Positions 7,989-11,947 of a stretch of DNA of 11,947 nucleotides are shown here, in pieces (position 1 is the first letter of the stretch; each line of letters starts with the position of its first letter). The translations under genes were made by a program, and so were the position numbers. The stretch is from the NCBI GenBank assembly GCA_902489145.1, contig CABTYV010000041.1, positions 1 through 11,947 on the forward strand, read 5' to 3'. A model generated the notes under the pieces. That model was given only the letters and a program-made list of their open reading frames with translations, did not search any database and was not told the DNA's origin. Source of the stretch: an uncultured Tissierellia bacterium (GTDB taxonomy: Bacteria > Bacillota > Clostridia > Tissierellales > Peptoniphilaceae).

Positions 7989-8657
7989 ATGGAACATCAG
8001 CTAATTCCCTCGCTTTTGGCCGCTGATTTTTATCAGCTTTCAGAGGAAGTGCAGGCGATTGAAAAGGCCGGGGTCCGTCACCTGCATCTTGATATCATGG
8101 ATGGACATTTCGTGCCAAACCTCTCTTTTGGCCCGGGCTTGATCGCCAAGCTTCGTCCCCATACGGATCTCTTTTTTGACACCCACCTGATGGTCGAGGA
8201 GCCGGATAGGCTCTTGAGTGCCTTTCAGGAGGCGGGCTCCGATTTAATCACTGTCCACGCGGAGGCCTGCACCCACCTCCATCGGACCCTGCAAAAGATC
8301 CACGAATTGGGCTTGCAGGCGGGGGTGAGCTTAAATCCGGCAAGCCCCTTGTCCCTATTGGACTATGTGATGGATGAAGTGGACCTGATCCTGCTCATGT
8401 CGGTCAATCCCGGCTTTGGCGGTCAGGCCTTCATCCCATCGACTTGGACGAAGCTTCAAGCCGTTCGGAAAAAAATCGATCAGAGTGGCCGGTCCATTCT
8501 CCTGGAGGTCGACGGGGGCGTCCATCAGGAAAATATTCGTCAGCTGGCCGATGTCGGCGTCAACTGGCTGGTGGCAGGCTCTGCTGTATTTCGTCCTGGT
8601 CAAACCTATGAAGGGGCACGCGCCCTGCTAGAGGCGCTGGAGGGCAATCGTGCGTAA
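7989..8657 (+). CDS. rpe: Ribulose-phosphate 3-epimerase
   Basis: Rpe interconverts D-ribulose 5-phosphate and D-xylulose 5-phosphate in the non-oxidative pentose phosphate pathway. The 222-residue protein is a single TIM barrel of normal length. Metal ligands and catalytic residues are all present: His33 and Asp35 in HLDIMDGHFVPN, His66 in DTHLMVEEP, and Asp175 in EVDGGV. The phosphate-binding loops NPGFGGQ (140-146) and VAGSAVF (195-201) are intact. The ATG at 7989 is preceded by AAAGGAAG. The 46-base gap from rsgA is the largest in the operon and contains no clear terminator or promoter. The end overlaps thiN by 8 bases. Confidence 0.97.
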   Translation: MEHQLIPSLLAADFYQLSEEVQAIEKAGVRHLHLDIMDGHFVPNLSFGPGLIAKLRPHTDLFFDTHLMVEEPDRLLSAFQEAGSDLITVHAEACTHLHRTLQKIHELGLQAGVSLNPASPLSLLDYVMDEVDLILLMSVNPGFGGQAFIPSTWTKLQAVRKKIDQSGRSILLEVDGGVHQENIRQLADVGVNWLVAGSAVFRPGQTYEGARALLEALEGNRA

Positions 8658-9363
8658 AAGATCTCGTCGGGCCCTCCTCGTGGCAGGGGGAGAGGATCTG
8701 GTAGGAGAAAGACGTTTCCGCAGGCTGGTGGAGGAGGCTGATTGTATCCTCGCCGCAGACGGAGGCTACGATGCACTACGCTCGATCGGTGTGGAGCCCC
8801 AGCTGGTGCTGGGCGATTTTGACTCTTCTGCGCTTTTAAAAGAACGGGCAGATCAGGAGGCAGCACGCAAACGAGGCCTTCAGCTGCTGTCTTATCCTGT
8901 AAAAAAGGATGCGACCGATTCCCAATTGGCTTTGGACCTGCTGCTGGAGGAGGGCTACGAGGCGGTTCTTTTGCTGGGGGGGAGCGGGTCTCGGGCCGAT
9001 CATTCCCTAGCCAATCTTTTTTTGCTCCATCACTATGCTCGCCTTGGACTTTTCATAGGCATGGAGAGCGCCCATAACCAGCTGGTTTTTTTACCTGGTG
9101 GCAGCTACGGTCCAATTTCCTTTCCCGGCGATCCCTACGTTTCTTTTTTAACCACGGACGAAGGGGTGCGATTGAGCCTGAAAGGCTTTGAATATCCTTT
9201 AGAGGACCAGCTCCTGTCGCCTTACTCTTCGCTGGGCGTCTCCAATCACATTCGCTCTGACCAGGCGCGGATCAAGCTCCAAGCGCCGCCCGGTTGCGGC
9301 GTCTATTTTTTGATCAGCCAGGGGGGAAATCAGGACTTTTTCCCCGTTGAGCCGCTGGTATAA
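8650..9363 (+). CDS. thiN: Thiamine pyrophosphokinase
   Basis: ThiN transfers a pyrophosphate group from ATP to thiamine, giving thiamine diphosphate, the cofactor of enzymes such as transketolase, the partner of Rpe in the pentose phosphate pathway. The 237 residues contain the family motifs AADGGYDAL (35-43), LGDFDS (54-59), KKDATDSQLAL (85-95) and GGSGSRADHSLANL (110-123), followed by the C-terminal thiamine-binding beta domain with GVSNHI (196-201). The start is a GTG at 8650 inside the end of rpe, with GGAGGG at 8639-8644 five bases upstream, so translation is probably coupled to rpe. The rpe-thiN neighbourhood is conserved in Bacillota. It is the last gene before the bidirectional terminator. 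Confidence 0.95.
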   Translation: MRKRSRRALLVAGGEDLVGERRFRRLVEEADCILAADGGYDALRSIGVEPQLVLGDFDSSALLKERADQEAARKRGLQLLSYPVKKDATDSQLALDLLLEEGYEAVLLLGGSGSRADHSLANLFLLHHYARLGLFIGMESAHNQLVFLPGGSYGPISFPGDPYVSFLTTDEGVRLSLKGFEYPLEDQLLSPYSSLGVSNHIRSDQARIKLQAPPGCGVYFLISQGGNQDFFPVEPLV

Positions 9364-9368
9364 GGGGA

Positions 9369-9462
9369 ATCGCCCTTGCTTCAGGGCATCAAAAAACCAC
9401 CCCGATTCTTGTCTCGAGTGCAAGAACCGGGGTGGTTTTTCTTTAAGCGCAGAAAGGGCGAT
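9369..9462. repeat. Outer inverted repeat enclosing the terminator
   Basis: ATCGCCCTT at 9369-9377 and AAGGGCGAT at 9454-9462 are perfect 9-base inverted copies flanking the terminator hairpin. The next bases GCTT (9378-9381) and AAGC (9445-9448) can pair too, across a 5-base bulge, so the whole intergenic region can fold as one long imperfect hairpin. The left arm can instead form a small local hairpin, GCCCT (9372-9376) with AGGGC (9383-9387). The right arm ends exactly before the rpmB stop codon. Function is unknown; it may simply stabilise transcript 3' ends. Confidence 0.6.
9391..9441. terminator. Bidirectional intrinsic terminator between thiN and rpmB
   Basis: A 13-base arm (9392-9404) plus a 6-base inner arm (9406-9411) pair with 9421-9426 and 9428-9440, with one A-C mismatch (9405/9427) and the 9-base loop TCTCGAGTG. 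The stem contains the GC-rich core ACCACCCCG/CGGGGTGGT. On the plus strand it ends in TTTTTCTTT, and on the minus strand in six T. It sits between the convergent thiN and rpmB genes and so should stop both transcripts. Confidence 0.93.
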
Positions 9463-9771
9463 CTAGTCTTCGTTTTGGACGATTTCTTCTTCCTTCGCTT
9501 CGACCGCTTCCTCTAGCTGATCCTCCACCTGGGGCGCTTCCTCCAGCAGGGGATGGTCGATGAGGGTCTGGCTTCCGGGTTTTACCCGGTTGACCTTCCC
9601 AGAGCGCAGGCAACGGGTGCATACATTCATTTTTGTGGGGGTACCATTTTCATCATAGACTCTGACCTTGCGCAGGTTGGGTGTCCAGGTCCGGCGGATC
9701 CCTCTATGGGAAAAGGTGACATTGTTGCCAGATGCCTTTCTTTTTCCGCAAATTTCACATACTCTCGACAT
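9463..9771 (-). CDS. rpmB: 50S ribosomal protein L28 with acidic C-terminal extension
   Basis: L28 is a small rRNA-binding protein of the large ribosomal subunit. Residues 1-63 are a standard bacterial L28 with the zinc-binding pattern CEIC (Cys5, Cys8) and CTRC (Cys51, Cys54), and the typical NNVTFSHRGIRRTW and PNLRKVRV stretches. Bacterial L28 normally ends near 62-64 residues, but this one continues to 102. The extra part (about 65-102) is strongly acidic, with 13 Asp/Glu in residues 72-102 and only one Lys, the opposite of the basic core. There is no frame break or internal stop. The SD box GAGGAGG (9776-9782, minus strand) lies 4 bases before the ATG. The gene is convergent with thiN and divergent from asp23, as I recall for B. 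subtilis. Confidence 0.95.
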   Translation of the reverse strand: MSRVCEICGKRKASGNNVTFSHRGIRRTWTPNLRKVRVYDENGTPTKMNVCTRCLRSGKVNRVKPGSQTLIDHPLLEEAPQVEDQLEEAVEAKEEEIVQNED

Positions 9772-9808
9772 GTTTCCTCCTCGTCAATCCTTCAAAAATA
9801 ACTATTTT

Positions 9809-9837
9809 ATTATAGCAGGCGAATCAGGCCAATGCAA
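9809..9837 (-). promoter_or_regulatory. Sigma-A-type promoter for rpmB
   Basis: On the minus strand a perfect -10 TATAAT (9809-9814) is preceded, after exactly 17 bases, by TTGCAT (9832-9837), a partial match to the -35 consensus. Transcription would start near 9802, giving a leader of about 30 bases before the rpmB ATG with its SD box. Confidence 0.8.
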
Positions 9838-9842
9838 GGCCT
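9826..9842. repeat. Short palindrome over the rpmB -35 element
   Basis: AGGCC (9826-9830) and GGCCT (9838-9842) form an inverted repeat around AATGCAA, which contains the rpmB -35 hexamer. It could be an operator for rpmB, but arms of 5 bases can occur by chance. Confidence 0.3.
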
Positions 9843-9879
9843 CTTCCGGGACTTCTCCCTGCGAAAATGCGGATAAATG

Positions 9880-9888
9880 TGGTAAAAT
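9880..9888 (+). promoter_or_regulatory. Extended -10 promoter for the asp23-fakA pair
   Basis: TGGTAAAAT at 9880-9888 has a near-consensus -10 (TAAAAT) with the TGn extension. No good -35 is visible 17 bases upstream (TGCGAA), which is tolerated in extended -10 promoters. The start would be near 9895, leaving a leader of about 43 bases before the ATG at 9938, with AAGGAGGG at 9926-9933. Confidence 0.65.
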
Positions 9889-9937
9889 AAAAAAATAAGA
9901 ATACGAACCCGAGTTTCAAAACGAGAAGGAGGGTGCA

Positions 9938-10291
9938 ATGGTATCCCATCTGCAAAATGAACTAGGCCACATCATGATTGATGAGACCGTTCTGTCCAAT
10001 ATAGCCTGCCAGGCCGCCATGGCTTCCTATGGCGTGGTCGGGTTAGCGGCAAAAAGCGCCAAGGATGGACTTTATGAGCTCTTGGGCTTGGAAAATATGA
10101 CCAAGGGGGTCACCATCCTTGAAAATGAGGATCACTCTGTGACCATCCGCCTTGAGGTGATTATGGAATACGGCATTCGCATTGCCACGGTTGCGCAAAA
10201 TCTGATCGAGACCGTTCGTTACAATGTAGAAAAATCAACCGGCATTCGAGTGGACCGGGTTGAGCTCTATATTCAAGGGATTCGGATGTAA
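9938..10291 (+). CDS. Asp23/Gls24 family envelope stress response protein (YloU-like)
   Basis: A 117-residue protein of the Asp23 (DUF322) family, close in length and layout to B. subtilis YloU. Visible family features are the N-terminal segment IMIDETVLSNIACQAAMASYGVVGL (ILxxIAxxAAxxxxGVxGL pattern, residues 12-36) and the C-terminal VTIRLEVIMEYGIRIATVAQNLIETVRYNVEKSTGI pattern (about 68-103), ending in VDRVELYIQGIRM. In staphylococci Asp23 is a very abundant membrane-anchored protein linked to envelope stress; the precise role of YloU is not settled. There is no signal peptide or membrane helix. The next gene, a FakA-type kinase, starts 9 bases after its stop, a pairing conserved across Bacillota. 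An extended -10 promoter lies upstream. Confidence 0.92.
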   Translation: MVSHLQNELGHIMIDETVLSNIACQAAMASYGVVGLAAKSAKDGLYELLGLENMTKGVTILENEDHSVTIRLEVIMEYGIRIATVAQNLIETVRYNVEKSTGIRVDRVELYIQGIRM

Positions 10292-10300
10292 GGAGGAAGG

Positions 10301-11911
10301 ATGCAATTTATCGAGGGAGGGCCATTAAAAGCAGCCCTCAAGGCAGCGCATGAAAAGCTGAAGCTTCATAAAGAAGAAGTCAACGACCTCAACGTCTTTC
10401 CGGTTCCGGATGGCGATACGGGGTCCAATATGTCCATGACGATGGAGTCTGCCATGGAGTTTTTTGACCGGCCCAACGTGGTCTCGGTCAGCCAGGTGGC
10501 CAAGGCTTTGGGCAGTGGCACGCTCATGGGAGCCCGGGGCAATTCCGGTGTCATCTTTTCCCAGCTTTGCCGAGGCGGAGCAGAGGCCATACAGGAGGCC
10601 GAACGGCTGGATGTGATTTTGCTGGCCAAAGTTTTTGAGGGGGCCCGGGCCAAAGCCTACAAGGCGGTCATGAAGCCGACCGAGGGGACGATTTTGACCG
10701 TAGCACGCGCCCTGGCCGAATATGGCAGCCGAAATGCCGGTCAAAGCCGGATAGAGGATTTTTTGAAGGGGGCCCTGCAGCAAGCGGTTTTAACCCTGAG
10801 CAAGACGCCCGATATGCTGCCGGAGTTGAAGGAAGCCGGGGTCGTAGATGCGGGTGGCATGGGCCTGGTCTATCTCCTGGCCGGTTTTAGCGAGGCCATC
10901 TGCGGTGAAAATTTCGACGATTTGATCGCTTCCGCTTCGTCTCAACAGGGGAGTCGGGAAATTTCCTCCTTTGAGGCGACCTCCCACGCGCTCAGCGACT
11001 TACCCTATTTGGTCAAGGCCCAGCTCACCGATTCAGAGGCAGAAAAGCTGAAAAAGCATCTGAACCATCACGGACGACTGGAGTCCGTGGAAGCCAGGGG
11101 GGGCAGGTTTGAGGTGGTCGTAGCGACGGAGGATCCGGCGGGGCTTCTAACCTCCATCCTTCGCTGGGCCACCCTTTTGGAGATCCACTTGCTGAACGTT
11201 CATGAACAGGTGGCCGAAGAAGCGCCGGTGGAGGAGCGTCCCAAGAAGGAACGCTCGAAGGTCGCATTTGTAGCGGTCTCATTGGGCGCGGGCTTTGAGG
11301 AGATTTTCCACCAGCTCATGGTGGACGAGATCGTATCTGGCGGACAGACGATGAATCCCTCGACGAAGGATCTTTTTGACGCAGTAGAGCGGGCCAATGC
11401 CGATACCGTTTATCTCTTGCCAAACAATAAAAACATCATTCTCTCTGCCAAGCAGGTGGTAGACCTGCTTCCGGGGCAGGTGGTCGTGATTCCGAGCCGG
11501 ACCATTCCCGAGGGCATCACCGCCCTGCTGAATTATGACGATAGTCTGACGGCGGAAGAAAATCAGGCCATTATGACGGAGTCCCTATCCAAGGTTACGA
11601 CCGGACAAGTGACCTATGCGGTCCGGGATAGCTCGGTCGATGGGCTGGAGATTGCCAAAAATGATTGGATCGGCCTGATCGACGGAAAAATCGTGGCAAA
11701 GGGGGCCAATGAACTGACCGTACTTTTGGCCCTTTTGGACCGGTCGGTTAAAAAGGATTCCAACCTGCTGACCATTTATTTGGGGGCAGAGGCGGATCCG
11801 ACGGATGAAATGATTCTATCCAAGGAGCTGGCCCACCGCTTCCCAGATCTGGAGAGGGAGATTACCAGCGGTGGTCAGCCCACCTACCGTTATATTTTTT
11901 CGCTCGAATGA
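10301..11911 (+). CDS. fakA: DAK2/DegV-type kinase, FakA (YloV) homologue with divergent middle domain
   Basis: FakA phosphorylates fatty acids held by FakB (DegV-family) proteins, feeding acyl-phosphate into phospholipid synthesis. The 536 residues start with a DhaL-type nucleotide-binding domain (about 8-202): PVPDGDTGSNM with Mg-binding Asp37 and Asp39, MGARGNSG (76-83), PTEGTILTVARA (126-137) and VDAGGMGLVYLL (182-193). The C-terminal domain (about 318-536) contains the family stretch IVSGGQTMNPSTKDL (344-358) and LLPNNKNI. The middle domain (about 232-305) is atypical: where FakA usually has YCTE and VHVHTNDPG, this protein has YLVKA (236-240) and VVVATEDPA (272-280). No FakB gene is visible here. 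The start has AGGAGG 4 bases upstream, and the TGA stop is 8 bases before adapter sequence, so the gene is complete. The family call is firm; fatty acid kinase activity is inferred. Confidence 0.88.
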   Translation: MQFIEGGPLKAALKAAHEKLKLHKEEVNDLNVFPVPDGDTGSNMSMTMESAMEFFDRPNVVSVSQVAKALGSGTLMGARGNSGVIFSQLCRGGAEAIQEAERLDVILLAKVFEGARAKAYKAVMKPTEGTILTVARALAEYGSRNAGQSRIEDFLKGALQQAVLTLSKTPDMLPELKEAGVVDAGGMGLVYLLAGFSEAICGENFDDLIASASSQQGSREISSFEATSHALSDLPYLVKAQLTDSEAEKLKKHLNHHGRLESVEARGGRFEVVVATEDPAGLLTSILRWATLLEIHLLNVHEQVAEEAPVEERPKKERSKVAFVAVSLGAGFEEIFHQLMVDEIVSGGQTMNPSTKDLFDAVERANADTVYLLPNNKNIILSAKQVVDLLPGQVVVIPSRTIPEGITALLNYDDSLTAEENQAIMTESLSKVTTGQVTYAVRDSSVDGLEIAKNDWIGLIDGKIVAKGANELTVLLALLDRSVKKDSNLLTIYLGAEADPTDEMILSKELAHRFPDLEREITSGGQPTYRYIFSLE

Positions 11912-11919
11912 TGGAATTG

Positions 11920-11947
11920 AGATCGGAAGAGCACACGTCTGAACTCC
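11920..11947. other. Illumina TruSeq adapter remnant (not genomic)
   Basis: The last 28 bases begin AGATCGGAAGAGCACACGTC and match the known TruSeq read-1 adapter without a mismatch over their whole length. This is sequencing library DNA left at the contig end. Genomic sequence ends at 11919 or shortly before. Confidence 0.97.

Noticed and set aside
9553..9801. Plus-strand open frame of 82 codons over rpmB
   Set aside because: It is antisense to a clear L28 gene with conserved zinc cysteines, has no recognisable domain and no convincing ribosome binding site.
9889..9937. Riboswitch in the asp23 leader
   Set aside because: The leader is only about 43 bases, with no strong stem or known aptamer pattern.
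1..11919. Mobile element, CRISPR array, toxin-antitoxin or defence system
   Set aside because: All space is taken by conserved housekeeping genes in a known order; no transposase, integrase, direct-repeat array or tRNA gene is visible.

Overview
The window is a stretch of conserved chromosomal housekeeping genes from a Gram-positive bacterium of the phylum Bacillota (Firmicutes). The gene order is the main evidence: priA, def, fmt, rlmN, PP2C phosphatase, PASTA kinase, rsgA, rpe, thiN, then rpmB on the opposite strand, then an Asp23/YloU gene and a FakA/YloV-type kinase. This is nearly the order of the Bacillus subtilis yloN-yloV region. The DNA is moderately GC-rich, nearly every gene has a strong AGGAGG-type ribosome binding site, and genes are tightly packed. 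Genus and class cannot be fixed from the sequence alone. The lack of spoVM at its usual place hints at a non-sporulating or divergent lineage, but does not prove it.

Positions 1-9363 hold nine plus-strand genes with gaps of at most 46 bases and four start/stop overlaps, so they are very probably one operon whose promoter lies before the window. It runs from a 5'-truncated priA (replication restart), through def and fmt (removal and addition of the N-formyl group on initiator Met), rlmN (23S rRNA and tRNA methylation), an stp/prkC pair (reversible Ser/Thr phosphorylation sensing cell-wall fragments), and rsgA (30S subunit maturation), to rpe (pentose phosphate pathway) and thiN (thiamine diphosphate synthesis). 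A long bidirectional terminator at about 9391-9441 separates thiN from the convergent rpmB.

Positions 9463-9771 encode L28 (rpmB) on the minus strand. A 166-base divergent promoter region (9772-9937) carries a good sigma-A-type promoter for rpmB and an extended -10 promoter for the asp23-fakA pair, which fills 9938-11911.

The last 28 bases (11920-11947) match the Illumina TruSeq adapter and are not genomic, so the window is an untrimmed contig end. The other end cuts through priA.

I see no mobile element, CRISPR array, RNA gene or undescribed multi-gene system. The biologically notable points are small: acidic C-terminal tails on L28 and on peptide deformylase, a FakA-like protein whose middle domain lacks the expected zinc-ligand motifs, a His-to-Gln change in the RsgA switch I motif, and the absence of rsmB and spoVM from their usual places.
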